Assembly: GCA_042091495.1 (NCBI GenBank)
Contig: JBELHJ010000001.1
Coordinates: forward strand, 30,616-94,615
Origin: JBELHJ01 sp042091495
GTDB lineage: Bacteria; Bacteroidota; Bacteroidia; Flavobacteriales; Flavobacteriaceae
Length of the DNA stretch: 64,000 nucleotides
Direction: 5' to 3'
Both the position numbers and the translations under genes were made by a program. Of the stretch, positions 1 to 8,239 are shown piece by piece; position 1 is the first letter of the stretch, and the number at the start of each line of letters is the position of its first letter. Below the pieces are notes generated by a model that was not told the origin of the DNA, did not search any database, and saw only the letters and a program-made list of their open reading frames with translations.

Positions 1-655
1 TCATGATTAGACCACCATTAGATTCAGTAACTCTAGCTGCATATTCTTGTAAAAAGGACTGAGGTAAAGTAGCTATAATACCTACCATGATTAACAATGA
101 AATTCCATTGCCAATCCCTTTGTCAGTAATTTTTTCTCCTAACCACATTGCAAAAATACAACCAGTCACGAGAATTAATACAGAAGACACATAGAATAAA
201 GTCCCTGTTCCTAATAAAAAAGCACTAGATGGAATACCTAAAGAAGGTAAACTTGCAAGATAACCAGGAGCTTGTACCAAACAAATTGCGATAGTTAACC
301 AACGCGTAATTTGATTGATTTTTTTTCTTCCACTTTCGCCTTCCTTTTGAAGTTTTTGTAAATAAGGAATAGCTATTCCCATTAATTGAACTACAATAGA
401 AGCAGAAATGTAAGGCATAATCCCTAAAGCAAAAACAGAAGCATTTGCAAAAGCACCCCCTGTAAAAGCGTTTAAGAGACCCAATAATCCTTCATCAGTA
501 CTCGCAGCTAAACCTCCCAGTTGACTTGCATCAATCCCAGGTAGTACAACTTGAGCACCAAAGCGATAAACTAAAAGGAGACCTAGTGTAAGTAAGATCC
601 TGTCTTTTAGTTCAGTGATTTTCCAAATATTTTTTAAAGTTTCTATGAATTTCAT
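1..655 (-). CDS. secY: Protein translocase subunit SecY (partial, C-terminus outside window)
   Basis: SecY is the channel-forming subunit of the SecYEG translocon in the inner membrane. About 218 N-terminal residues are visible, beginning MKFIETLKNIWKITELKDR, followed by hydrophobic segments. The typical N-terminal stretch with VLPGIDASQLG and the ASVFALGIMPYISASI region that follows the plug are both readable. The ATG is at 655-653, 13 bases downstream of rplO, the standard position of secY at the end of the spc operon. The gene is cut by the left window edge and is not broken in the visible part. Identification is firm. Confidence 0.95.
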   Translation of the reverse strand, partial: MKFIETLKNIWKITELKDRILLTLGLLLVYRFGAQVVLPGIDASQLGGLAASTDEGLLGLLNAFTGGAFANASVFALGIMPYISASIVVQLMGIAIPYLQKLQKEGESGRKKINQITRWLTIAICLVQAPGYLASLPSLGIPSSAFLLGTGTLFYVSSVLILVTGCIFAMWLGEKITDKGIGNGISLLIMVGIIATLPQSFLQEYAARVTESNGGLIM

Positions 656-668
656 ACTCTAAACAATA

Positions 669-1121
669 TTATAAAGTTACAGCTTCACCACCAGCAGCCT
701 CGATTGCAGCTTTGGCAGAAGCAGTAAATTTATGAGCTGATACTGTTAATTTGGATTTTAATTCACCTCTACCTAAGATTTTTACTAACTCGTTTTTACG
801 TACTAAACGTAAGGCAACCATAGTATCAAAATCTAAAGTATTTTTTATTGTTTTATCATCTATTAACTGTTGAAGGGTATCAAGGTTTATACCTTGGTAC
901 TCGACACGATTAATATTTGTAAAACCGAATTTAGGAACACGTCTTTGAAGTGGCATTTGACCACCTTCAAAACCAAGTTTTTTAGAGTATCCTGAACGGG
1001 ATTTCGCTCCTTTGTGCCCTCTTGTAGCAGTACCACCTTTTCCAGAACCTTGTCCTCTACCAACACGTTTCCCTTGGCTTTTTACTGAACCCTCTGCAGG
1101 TTTTAAATTACTTAAGTTCAT
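669..1121 (-). CDS. rplO: 50S ribosomal protein L15
   Basis: L15 is a late-assembling large-subunit protein that contacts 23S rRNA. The 150 residues match the usual length. The N-terminal half is the typical Gly/Arg/Lys-rich extension (GRGQGSGKGG, TRGHKGAKSRSG), followed by the globular domain ending near AAIEAAGGEAV. It sits between rpmD and secY, as in most bacterial spc operons, and is read from the rpsL-side promoter or an internal one. Nothing is unusual. Confidence 0.97.
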   Translation of the reverse strand: MNLSNLKPAEGSVKSQGKRVGRGQGSGKGGTATRGHKGAKSRSGYSKKLGFEGGQMPLQRRVPKFGFTNINRVEYQGINLDTLQQLIDDKTIKNTLDFDTMVALRLVRKNELVKILGRGELKSKLTVSAHKFTASAKAAIEAAGGEAVTL

Positions 1122-1133
1122 AATTTTGTCTTA

Positions 1134-1316
1134 TTATTTTGTTTCTTCAAAAGAAACTAAATGTTCTACTTTCTTAACCATACCAATGATAGTCGGTGTG
1201 GCATCGTGCTCTACAGTCTGACCAATTTTCTTAAGCCCTAAAGCTTCTAAAGTTCTCTTTTGGTTTAAAGTTCTGTTTATAGCACTCTTAATTTTTGTTA
1301 CTTTAATCTTTGCCAT
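1134..1316 (-). CDS. rpmD: 50S ribosomal protein L30
   Basis: L30 is a small 23S rRNA-binding protein. The start was set at the ATG at 1316-1314, giving 60 residues from MAKIKVTKIKSAI, the family's usual length. A longer reading starting at 1373 would run into the 3' end of rpsE and adds residues with no L30 similarity. The conserved KRTLEALGLKKI and MVKKVEHLV segments are present. It lies 10 bases downstream of rpsE. Confidence 0.95.
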   Translation of the reverse strand: MAKIKVTKIKSAINRTLNQKRTLEALGLKKIGQTVEHDATPTIIGMVKKVEHLVSFEETK

Positions 1317-1326
1317 ATCACTAATA

Positions 1327-1851
1327 TTAACCGTTAAAAACTTTTTCAAGAGAAATTCCTCTATCTCTGGCAACTGTTCTAGCGTCTCTTAATTGAAGTA
1401 AAGCATCAAATGTAGCTTTTACAACATTATGAGGGTTAGATGATCCTTGAGATTTAGAAAGTACATCATGAACACCTACTGCTTCAAGTACTGTTCTTAC
1501 AGCACCACCAGCAATTACTCCTGTACCAGGTGCTGCTGGAAGTATGTTAACTCTAGCACCACCATATTTACCTTTTTGCTCATGTGGTAAAGTTCCCTTT
1601 ATAATAGGAATTCTTACTAAATTTTTCTTAGCGTCTTCAATAGCTTTAGAAATTGCAGTTGCCACGTCTTTAGATTTTCCTAATCCATGACCAACAACAC
1701 CTGCTTCATCTCCTACAACTACGATAGCTGAAAAACCAAAAGCTCTACCACCTTTTGTTACTTTTGTTACACGTTGTACACCAACCAAACGATCCTTAAG
1801 ATCTAGTCCACTTGGTTTTACTAACTCTGCATTTTTGTATTTCTGATACAT
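1327..1851 (-). CDS. rpsE: 30S ribosomal protein S5
   Basis: S5 is a small-subunit protein at the mRNA entry side, important for decoding fidelity. The 174 residues carry the double-stranded RNA-binding S5 domain with the KGGRAFGFSAIVVVGD signature (about residues 33-50). The C-terminal domain includes DVLSKSQGSSNPHNVVKATFDAL. It sits between rplR and rpmD with small gaps. Length and order are standard. Confidence 0.97.
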   Translation of the reverse strand: MYQKYKNAELVKPSGLDLKDRLVGVQRVTKVTKGGRAFGFSAIVVVGDEAGVVGHGLGKSKDVATAISKAIEDAKKNLVRIPIIKGTLPHEQKGKYGGARVNILPAAPGTGVIAGGAVRTVLEAVGVHDVLSKSQGSSNPHNVVKATFDALLQLRDARTVARDRGISLEKVFNG

Positions 1852-1857
1852 AATTTC

Positions 1858-2214
1858 TTAGAATTTTAGTCCTGCTTCTCTAGCACCTTCTGCTAATGAT
1901 TTAACTCTACCATGATATAAGTATCCACCTCTGTCAAAAGAGATAGTATCAACACCAGCTTTTAAAGCTTTTTCGGCAACAGCCTTTCCTACCAATGCTG
2001 CTATTTCGGATTTAGTACCTTTTGCAGAACTTATGTCCTTATCTCTAGATGACGCTGCTGCAAGAGTTACTCCTGTAACATCATTTACAATTTGAGCATA
2101 AATTTCTTTATTACTTCTAAAAACAGATAAACGCGGTTTAACAGCGTCACCAGAAACTATCTTTCTGATTCTATTTTTTATTCTTAGTCTTCTTTCGTTC
2201 TTTGTCAATGCCAT
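1858..2214 (-). CDS. rplR: 50S ribosomal protein L18
   Basis: L18 binds 5S rRNA together with L5 in the central protuberance. The 118 residues are the typical bacterial length. The basic N-terminus (NERRLRIKNRIRK) and C-terminal motif FDRGGYLYHGRVKSLAEGAREAGLKF (broken here for display: FDRGGYLYHGRV, then AEGAREAGL) are conserved. It follows rplF by 10 bases on the minus strand. Confidence 0.97.
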   Translation of the reverse strand: MALTKNERRLRIKNRIRKIVSGDAVKPRLSVFRSNKEIYAQIVNDVTGVTLAAASSRDKDISSAKGTKSEIAALVGKAVAEKALKAGVDTISFDRGGYLYHGRVKSLAEGAREAGLKF

Positions 2215-2224
2215 AATTTAATTA

Positions 2225-2767
2225 TTAAGCAGATTTACCAGCTTTTCTTCTTAGTTCTTCACCAACAAACTTGATTCCTTTTCCTTTGTAAGGCTCTGGT
2301 TTTCTAAAACCACGAATCTTAGCCGCTATTTGTCCTACTAATTGTTTGTCATGAGATGTTAACTTAACAATAGGGTTTTTTCCTTTTTCAGAAGTAGTTT
2401 CAACTTTAACCTCTGGTGCAATATCAAGCACTATGTTGTGAGAAAAACCTAAAGCCATATCTAAAACTTGACCTTGATTTGAGGCTCTATAACCTACTCC
2501 TACCAATTCAAGTTCTTTAGTCCATCCTTTAGAAACACCTAGAATCATATTATTCACTAATGCTCTATATAAACCATGTTTTGATCTAGCATCTTTCTTT
2601 TCAGAACTTCGGCTAAATAAAACTTGACCTTCTTCTACTTTAACATCAACAGTTGAAAAATCTTGAGATAATTCTCCTAATTTTCCTTTAACTGTAATTG
2701 TGTTATTATTAACTTCTACTGTTACTCCTTCAGGAATCGCTATTGGATTTTTACCTATTCTTGACAT
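2225..2767 (-). CDS. rplF: 50S ribosomal protein L6
   Basis: L6 binds 23S rRNA near the GTPase-associated centre. It has two repeated L6 folds. The N-terminus MSRIGKNPIAIPEGV and the C-terminal signature EPYKGKGIKFVGE are clear. The 180 residues are usual. It lies 12 bases downstream of rpsH in the spc operon. Confidence 0.97.
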   Translation of the reverse strand: MSRIGKNPIAIPEGVTVEVNNNTITVKGKLGELSQDFSTVDVKVEEGQVLFSRSSEKKDARSKHGLYRALVNNMILGVSKGWTKELELVGVGYRASNQGQVLDMALGFSHNIVLDIAPEVKVETTSEKGKNPIVKLTSHDKQLVGQIAAKIRGFRKPEPYKGKGIKFVGEELRRKAGKSA

Positions 2768-2779
2768 AATTTCCTTTTT

Positions 2780-3178
2780 TTAGTAAACGTAACATAATAA
2801 TTCACCACCTACATTTTCCCTTTGTGCTTGCTTAGCTGTAATTACACCATGAGATGTAGAAACTATAGCAATACCAAGTCCATTAAGAATTCTTGGCATT
2901 TCACCAGCACTAGAGTACTTTCTTAAACCAGGTTTACTGATTCTTTGAATCTTTTTAATAACTGGTTCTTTAGTCTCTTTGTTGTACTTGAGGGCTATTT
3001 TAATAGTCCCTTGTACAGAAGAGTCATCAAATATATAACTTAAGATATATCCTTGATCGAATAAAATCTTAGTTATCTCTTTCTTTAGATTAGATGCGGG
3101 TATTTCTACCACTCTGTGATTAGCTTTCACAGCATTTCTAATCCTTGTTAAAAAATCTGCTATTGGATCTGTATACAT
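2780..3178 (-). CDS. rpsH: 30S ribosomal protein S8
   Basis: S8 binds helix 21 of 16S rRNA early in assembly. In E. coli it also represses the spc operon by binding its own mRNA. The 132 residues begin MYTDPIADFLTRIRNA and end GGELLCYVY, with the STSHGVITAKQA signature. Unlike its tightly packed neighbours, it is preceded by a 62-base spacer that holds an imperfect hairpin (separate entry), a possible autoregulatory site. Confidence 0.97.
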   Translation of the reverse strand: MYTDPIADFLTRIRNAVKANHRVVEIPASNLKKEITKILFDQGYILSYIFDDSSVQGTIKIALKYNKETKEPVIKKIQRISKPGLRKYSSAGEMPRILNGLGIAIVSTSHGVITAKQAQRENVGGELLCYVY

Positions 3179-3191
3179 AATACTACTTTAC

Positions 3192-3226
3192 GGTCTTGGT
3201 TTTCATTTTAAAATGAACCTGAGACC
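3192..3226 (-). promoter_or_regulatory. Imperfect hairpin in rpsN-rpsH spacer, candidate S8 regulatory element
   Basis: On the minus-strand transcript, the arms GGTCT/AGACC (3222-3226 with 3192-3196) and GGTT/AACC (3216-3219 with 3198-3201) enclose a perfect 12-base palindrome CATTTTAAAATG (3204-3215). Small internal bulges separate the helices. There is no U-tract, so it is not a terminator. It lies just upstream of rpsH, and most other gene gaps in this operon are under 20 bases. A regulatory role through S8 is inference only. Confidence 0.4.
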
Positions 3227-3240
3227 AGTTTATAAATAAT

Positions 3241-3510
3241 TTACCAGCTTGCTTTTCTTACTCCTGGTATAAGTCCTTTATTAGCCATTTCTCTAAATAA
3301 TACACGAGAAATTCCAAAATCTCTCATGTAACCTTTAGGTCTACCCGTTAGTTTACATCTGTTATGCATACGGATAGGTGAAGCGTTTTTAGGTAATTTT
3401 TGCAAAGCCTCATAATCTCCAGCTTCTTTTAAAGCCTTTCTTTTAGCTGCATATTTTGCAACTGTCTTTGCTCTTTTTACCTCACGGGCTTTCATTGATT
3501 CTTTAGCCAT
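3241..3510 (-). CDS. rpsN: 30S ribosomal protein S14 (zinc-independent type)
   Basis: S14 is needed for assembly of the 30S head. At 89 residues this is the long form. It contains a single cysteine in the conserved RCKLTGRPKGYMRDFGISR segment, so the four-cysteine zinc ribbon of short S14 is absent. The N-terminus MAKESMKAREVKRAK is typical of Bacteroidota. It follows rplE by 2 bases. Confidence 0.97.
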   Translation of the reverse strand: MAKESMKAREVKRAKTVAKYAAKRKALKEAGDYEALQKLPKNASPIRMHNRCKLTGRPKGYMRDFGISRVLFREMANKGLIPGVRKASW

Positions 3511-3512
3511 AA

Positions 3513-4064
3513 TTAGTTCTTTTTAAAAGGTAATCCTAATTCTGTTAATAATGCCTTAGCTTCCTTGTCTGTTTCAGCGGAAGTCACAAAAGTAATATCC
3601 ATTCCTGAGATTCTATTGATTTTATCAATATTTATCTCTGGAAAAATAATTTGTTCAGTAATTCCTAAATTGTAGTTACCTCTTCCATCAAAACCATTAG
3701 CTTTAATTCCGCTAAAGTCTCTAACTCGAGGTAAAGCTGAAGTAATAAGACGATCTAAAAATTCGAACATTTGTTCACCACGTAAAGTAACTTTCGCTCC
3801 AATTGGCATACCCTTACGTAATTTAAATGAAGCAACATCTTTTTTAGATAATGTAGCAACAGCTTTTTGTCCAGAAATAGTTGTTAATTCCTCAACAGCA
3901 TGATCCACAAGTTTCTTATCAGCTACAGCAGCTCCTACACCTCTAGAAATTACAATTTTTTCTAATTTAGGAACCTGCATTACGTTCTTATAACCGAACT
4001 CTTCTGTAAGAGTAGCGATGATTCTCTCGCCATACTCTTTTTTTAATCTTGATATATAAGCCAT
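3513..4064 (-). CDS. rplE: 50S ribosomal protein L5
   Basis: L5 carries 5S rRNA into the central protuberance and contacts P-site tRNA. The 183 residues contain GQKAVATLSKKDVASFKLR and GRGNYNLGITEQIIFPEI, both L5 hallmarks. It sits 2 bases after rplX. In E. coli the S8 repressor site lies at the start of this gene; nothing comparable is obvious here. Confidence 0.97.
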   Translation of the reverse strand: MAYISRLKKEYGERIIATLTEEFGYKNVMQVPKLEKIVISRGVGAAVADKKLVDHAVEELTTISGQKAVATLSKKDVASFKLRKGMPIGAKVTLRGEQMFEFLDRLITSALPRVRDFSGIKANGFDGRGNYNLGITEQIIFPEINIDKINRISGMDITFVTSAETDKEAKALLTELGLPFKKN

Positions 4065-4066
4065 AA

Positions 4067-4378
4067 CTAGATTACTTCGTTAGATTTTTTAGAATATCTT
4101 AATTTTTTGTCACCTTCCATTCTGTATCCAATTCTAGTTGTTTCACCTTTAGATGTTAAAAGTGATAAATTAGAAATATGGATAGGTGCTTCTTTCTCGA
4201 TAATACCACCTTGAGGATTCTGTGCACTTGGTTTAGTGTGTTTCTTAACCATATTAACACCCTCAACAATGGCCTTATTCTTTTCAATTAATACAGTAAG
4301 TACTTTACCTTCTGACCCTTTGTGATCTCCAGCAATAACTTTAACTGTATCTCCTGATTTTATTTTAAGCTTTGTCAT
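4067..4378 (-). CDS. rplX: 50S ribosomal protein L24
   Basis: L24 is an assembly initiator for the large subunit. The KOW motif is at the N-terminus (KSGDTVKVIAGDHKGSEGKV), followed by GVNMVKKHTKPSAQNPQGGI. The 103 residues are normal. It lies between rplN and rplE. Confidence 0.97.
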   Translation of the reverse strand: MTKLKIKSGDTVKVIAGDHKGSEGKVLTVLIEKNKAIVEGVNMVKKHTKPSAQNPQGGIIEKEAPIHISNLSLLTSKGETTRIGYRMEGDKKLRYSKKSNEVI

Positions 4379-4391
4379 CTCAATTATTGAA

Positions 4392-4760
4392 TTAAAGCAC
4401 TTCAGGTGCTAATGATACAATTTTCATAAACTGTTTGTCACGAAGTTCTCTTGCTACAGGACCAAATACACGAGTACCTCTCATTTCACCTTGTGGGTTT
4501 AACAATACACATGCATTATCATCAAATCTAATATAAGATCCATCTGGACGTCTAACTTCTTTTGCAGTTCTTACAACGACAGCAGTTGAAACAGCTCCTT
4601 TTTTAATATTACCGTTAGGAGTAGCAGACTTAACTGTTACTACTATTTTATCACCAACAGAAGCATAGCGCTTTTTAGTTCCACCTAATACACGAATAGT
4701 AAGAACTTCTTTAGCTCCAGTATTGTCGGCTACTTTTAATCTTGATTCTTGTTGTAACAT
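4392..4760 (-). CDS. rplN: 50S ribosomal protein L14
   Basis: L14 binds 23S rRNA and forms an inter-subunit bridge. The protein starts MLQQESRLKVADNTGAKEV and ends MKIVSLAPEVL. The 122 residues are the standard length. It is 2 bases downstream of rpsQ. Confidence 0.98.
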   Translation of the reverse strand: MLQQESRLKVADNTGAKEVLTIRVLGGTKKRYASVGDKIVVTVKSATPNGNIKKGAVSTAVVVRTAKEVRRPDGSYIRFDDNACVLLNPQGEMRGTRVFGPVARELRDKQFMKIVSLAPEVL

Positions 4761-4762
4761 AA

Positions 4763-5020
4763 TTACTTAGCTCTTTCAATTATTTCTACTAATCTCCAAC
4801 ATTTAGATTTACTTAAAGGACGTGTTTCCATAATCCTTACAGTATCTCCAATATTACAATCGTTTGTTTCGTCGTGTGCAACATATTTTTTTGTCTTTAA
4901 CACGAACTTACCATACATAGGGTGTTTTACTTTTTTCACTTCAGAAACCACAATAGATTTCTGCATTTTGTTACTTGTAACAACTCCTATACGTTCTTTT
5001 CTTAAATTTCTTTTTTCCAT
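4763..5020 (-). CDS. rpsQ: 30S ribosomal protein S17
   Basis: S17 is a primary 16S rRNA-binding protein with an OB fold. The 85 residues contain GVVTSNKMQKSIVVSEVKK and the C-terminal ETRPLSKSKCWRLVEI. The order rpmC-rpsQ-rplN is the standard arrangement. Confidence 0.97.
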   Translation of the reverse strand: MEKRNLRKERIGVVTSNKMQKSIVVSEVKKVKHPMYGKFVLKTKKYVAHDETNDCNIGDTVRIMETRPLSKSKCWRLVEIIERAK

Positions 5021-5037
5021 CTTTCAGCGGAATACAA

Positions 5038-5229
5038 TTATTGTACTTCTCTTTTAGTTAACTCTGTAGCCAATTTAGCAACGGTACGTCTAACGTCACG
5101 TAACTGAATTGGATTTTCTAAAGGAGAAACGGCATGAGCCATTTTAAGGTCAGCGTAACTCTTCTTAGTATCACTAAGTTTTTCTTGTAACTCAGCTGTA
5201 GATAGCTGTTTAATTTCTGCTTGCTTCAT
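5038..5229 (-). CDS. rpmC: 50S ribosomal protein L29
   Basis: L29 lies at the exit tunnel near L23. It is a two-helix protein of 63 residues with the conserved ENPIQLRDVRRTVAKL segment. It sits between rplP and rpsQ. Confidence 0.96.
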   Translation of the reverse strand: MKQAEIKQLSTAELQEKLSDTKKSYADLKMAHAVSPLENPIQLRDVRRTVAKLATELTKREVQ

Positions 5230-5240
5230 AATAATTAATA

Positions 5241-5660
5241 TTAAGCCTCGAAATCTCGAGCTATTATAAACTTAGTTTTCACGGGTAGCTTTTGTGCAGC
5301 TAAACGTAGTGCTTCTCTAGCAACTTCTAATGGCACACCACCAACTTCAAATAAAACCCTTCCTGGTTTAACCACAGCTGCCCAATATTCAACAGCACCT
5401 TTACCTTTACCCATACGTACCTCAAGAGGTTTCTTAGTGATTGGCTTATCTGGAAAAATTTTGATCCAAAGTTGCCCTTCTCTTTTCATATAACGGGTAG
5501 CGGCAATACGCGCAGCTTCAATTTGACGTGATGTTAAGAAATTCGAGTCAAGTGATTTTATACCAAACATCCCGTATGAAAGACGATGCCCTCTTCCGGC
5601 ATTTCCTTTCATGCGTCCTTTCTGGACTTTACGAAATTTCGTTCTTTTCGGTTGTAACAT
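5241..5660 (-). CDS. rplP: 50S ribosomal protein L16
   Basis: L16 helps organise the A site of the peptidyl transferase centre. The 139 residues start MLQPKRTKFRKVQKGRMKG and include the signature RMGKGKGAVEYWAAVVKPG with GGVPLEVAREALRLAAQKLP. It lies 18 bases after rpsC. Confidence 0.98.
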   Translation of the reverse strand: MLQPKRTKFRKVQKGRMKGNAGRGHRLSYGMFGIKSLDSNFLTSRQIEAARIAATRYMKREGQLWIKIFPDKPITKKPLEVRMGKGKGAVEYWAAVVKPGRVLFEVGGVPLEVAREALRLAAQKLPVKTKFIIARDFEA

Positions 5661-5678
5661 TTTCTTTTACTTTAAAAA

Positions 5679-6395
5679 TTACTTTCTGCGACGAGATTTA
5701 TTCCCACCACGTGCTGATGATTTACCAGATTGTTTTTTAGATAGACCTACTAGAGGAGAGAGTTCTCTTTTACCATAAACTTCACCTTTCATTATCCAAA
5801 CTTTAACACCTAATCTACCATAAGTAGTATGTGCTTCAACAAGAGCATAATCAATATCTGCTCTAAAAGTCGATAATGGTATTCTACCTTCTTTGTAATG
5901 TTCAGAACGAGCCATTTCAGCACCGTTTAAACGACCACTAATCTGTACTTTAATACCTTCAGCATTCATGCGCATTGCAGCTGCAATAGCCATCTTGATA
6001 GCTCGTCTGTATGAAATACGATTTTCAATTTGTCTTGCTATACTTGAAGCAACTAAGTACGCATCAAGCTCAGGTCTTTTGATTTCAAAGATGTTAATTT
6101 GAACTTCTTTGTTAGTAATCTTTTTAAGCTCTTCTTTTAACTTGTCTACCTCTTGACCACCTTTACCGATTATAATACCAGGTCTAGCAGTAGTGATAGT
6201 AACGGTTACAAGTTTAAGAGTTCTTTCAATAATTACCCTTGATACACTTGCTTTAGATAAACGTACATGTACGTACTTTCTAATCTTATCGTCTTCGGCA
6301 AGTTTATCTCCATAATCATTACCTCCATACCAGTTAGATTCCCATCCTCTGATGATTCCTAAGCGGTTTCCGATTGGATTTGTCTTCTGTCCCAT
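5679..6395 (-). CDS. rpsC: 30S ribosomal protein S3
   Basis: S3 forms part of the mRNA entry channel with helicase function. It has an N-terminal KH domain (PGIIIGKGGQEVDKLKEEL, about residues 70-90) and the C-terminal S3 domain with SGRLNGAEMARSEHYKEG. The 238 residues end in a basic tail. It lies 3 bases after rplV. Confidence 0.98.
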   Translation of the reverse strand: MGQKTNPIGNRLGIIRGWESNWYGGNDYGDKLAEDDKIRKYVHVRLSKASVSRVIIERTLKLVTVTITTARPGIIIGKGGQEVDKLKEELKKITNKEVQINIFEIKRPELDAYLVASSIARQIENRISYRRAIKMAIAAAMRMNAEGIKVQISGRLNGAEMARSEHYKEGRIPLSTFRADIDYALVEAHTTYGRLGVKVWIMKGEVYGKRELSPLVGLSKKQSGKSSARGGNKSRRRK

Positions 6396-6398
6396 ATC

Positions 6399-6806
6399 TT
6401 AGCTTTGTGTATTATTTAATGCTCCAATCACAACAGTAACGTGATTTGAACGTTTTCTTATTCTGTGTGCACGACCTTGAGGTGCTGGACGTAATCTCTT
6501 TAACATAGATCCTCCGTCAACTCTAATCTCTTTTACAAATAAATCAGCAGATTCAATGTCAGCATCCTCGTTCTTTGCTTGCCAGTTCGCTATAGCAGAA
6601 AGTAGAAGCTTTTCAAGACGTCGAGAAGCTTCTTTTGGACTGAATCTTAGTATTTGTAGAGCTTTTTCTGCTTTTTGACCTCTAACCAAATCTGCAACTA
6701 AACGCATTTTTCTTGGCGAAGTAGGACAGTTATTAAGCTTGGCAAAAGCAACTTGCTTTTTATCTGCTTTAATAGCATCTGCCATTTGTTTCTTTCGAAT
6801 TCCCAT
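6399..6806 (-). CDS. rplV: 50S ribosomal protein L22
   Basis: L22 lines the exit tunnel and its beta-hairpin reaches the constriction. The 135 residues include NCPTSPRKMRLVADLVRGQ near the N-terminus and the hairpin region GGSMLKRLRPAPQGRAHRI. The hairpin has normal length, with no sign of macrolide-type deletions or insertions. Confidence 0.97.
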   Translation of the reverse strand: MGIRKKQMADAIKADKKQVAFAKLNNCPTSPRKMRLVADLVRGQKAEKALQILRFSPKEASRRLEKLLLSAIANWQAKNEDADIESADLFVKEIRVDGGSMLKRLRPAPQGRAHRIRKRSNHVTVVIGALNNTQS

Positions 6807-6814
6807 AGCTCTTA

Positions 6815-7093
6815 TTATTTTTTACCTTTATTTTTTGCCCCAGCATGACCTCTAAAAGATCTTGTTGGTGAAAATTCTCCTAATTTATGACCTACCATAT
6901 TTTCAGTTACATAAACGGGTACAAACTGCCTTCCATTATGAACAGCAATTGTTTGACCAACAAAGTCAGGGCTAATCATAGATGCTCTTGACCAAGTTTT
7001 GATAACCGACTTTTTATTAGCTGCTACATTTTCAGCAACTTTTTTCTCTAGTTTGTAATGGATAAATGGTCCTTTTTTTAATGAACGTGCCAT
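6815..7093 (-). CDS. rpsS: 30S ribosomal protein S19
   Basis: S19 pairs with S13 in the 30S head. It starts MARSLKKGPFIHYKLEKKV, with SRASMISPDFVGQTIAVHNG and KLGEFSPTRSFRGHA. The 92 residues are usual. It lies between rplB and rplV. Confidence 0.98.
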   Translation of the reverse strand: MARSLKKGPFIHYKLEKKVAENVAANKKSVIKTWSRASMISPDFVGQTIAVHNGRQFVPVYVTENMVGHKLGEFSPTRSFRGHAGAKNKGKK

Positions 7094-7103
7094 ACTATAT
7101 CAA

Positions 7104-7931
7104 TTATTTCTTTCTACGTTCTACAATATATTTATTACTAGCCTTAGTCTTAGAACGCGTTCTAAATCCTTTAGCAGGTATTCCTTTTCTTGACCTTGGG
7201 TGACCTCCAGACGAGCGTCCTTCACCACCACCCATTGGGTGATCAACTGGATTCATAACAACAGCTCTAGTTCTTGGTCTTCTTCCTAACCATCTTGAGC
7301 GTCCAGCTTTACCTGAAACTACTAACTGATGATCTGAATTAGAAACAACACCGATAGTTGCTAAACAATTAACAAGAATTAATCTTGTTTCTCCAGAAGG
7401 TAATTTGACAGTTGCAAACTTACCGTCACGCGCCATTAACTGTGCAAATGCACCAGCACTACGAGCGATTACAGCACCTTGACCAGGTCTTAATTCGATA
7501 CAAGAAATAATTGTTCCTAATGGAATTTGGCTTAATGGCATAGCATTCCCAATTTCTGGGCTTACTCCAGAATCACCAGAAACTACTTTTTGCCCAACAG
7601 TTAAACCGTTTTGAGCAATAATATAACGCTTCTCTCCATCTTGATAGTTCAATAACGCAATAAATGCGGTTCTGTTAGGATCGTACTGTATTGAACGGAC
7701 TTCAGCTGGTATACCTGCTTTATCTCTTTTAAAATCAATTATACGATACTTCTTTTTATGACCTCCACCTATATAGCGCATGGTCATTTTTCCTTGACTG
7801 TTTCTACCACCAGATCTTTTATTCGGAGCAAGTAAACTTTTCTCCGGCTTATCAGTAGTAATGGCGTCAAATCCATTAACTACTCTAAAACGCTGAGCTG
7901 ATGTGATTGGTTTTAATTTTCTTACTGACAT
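7104..7931 (-). CDS. rplB: 50S ribosomal protein L2
   Basis: L2 is essential for peptidyl transferase activity and subunit association. The 275 residues contain the C-terminal signature VMNPVDHPMGGGEGRSSGG with the conserved histidine implicated in peptidyl transfer. GGGHKKKYRIIDFKRDK is in the N-terminal half. It lies 10 bases downstream of rplW. Confidence 0.98.
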   Translation of the reverse strand: MSVRKLKPITSAQRFRVVNGFDAITTDKPEKSLLAPNKRSGGRNSQGKMTMRYIGGGHKKKYRIIDFKRDKAGIPAEVRSIQYDPNRTAFIALLNYQDGEKRYIIAQNGLTVGQKVVSGDSGVSPEIGNAMPLSQIPLGTIISCIELRPGQGAVIARSAGAFAQLMARDGKFATVKLPSGETRLILVNCLATIGVVSNSDHQLVVSGKAGRSRWLGRRPRTRAVVMNPVDHPMGGGEGRSSGGHPRSRKGIPAKGFRTRSKTKASNKYIVERRKK

Positions 7932-7941
7932 TTTTGTCTAA

Positions 7942-8232
7942 TTACATGTTACTGTATAAATCAATAGTCTCACCTTCCGCCAGTTGTACAATTGCCTTTT
8001 TAATTGCATTTGTTTTACCATGTTGAATACCTGTTTTAGTATAACGAGTATTACGATCTGGACGGACATTTATAGTACGAACTTTTTCAACAGAAACTCC
8101 ATAAGCAGCTTCCACCGCTTTTTTGATTTCTACCTTGTTCGCCTTAGTATTTACTTGAAAGCTATAACAGTTGTTTATCTCACTGTCGTTAGTCGCTTTC
8201 TCTGTAATAATAGGTTTAATTAAGATACTCAT
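7942..8232 (-). CDS. rplW: 50S ribosomal protein L23
   Basis: L23 docks trigger factor and SRP at the tunnel exit. The 96 residues carry PIITEKATNDSE at the start and the conserved VEIKKAVEAAYGVSVEKVRT. The order rplD-rplW-rplB is standard. Confidence 0.97.
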   Translation of the reverse strand: MSILIKPIITEKATNDSEINNCYSFQVNTKANKVEIKKAVEAAYGVSVEKVRTINVRPDRNTRYTKTGIQHGKTNAIKKAIVQLAEGETIDLYSNM

Positions 8233-8239
8233 GGTTTTC

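Noticed and set aside
1012..1221. Plus-strand open frame of 69 codons opposite rplO and rpmD
   Set aside because: It is antisense to two certain ribosomal genes, starts inside them and has no recognisable features. It is a shadow frame.
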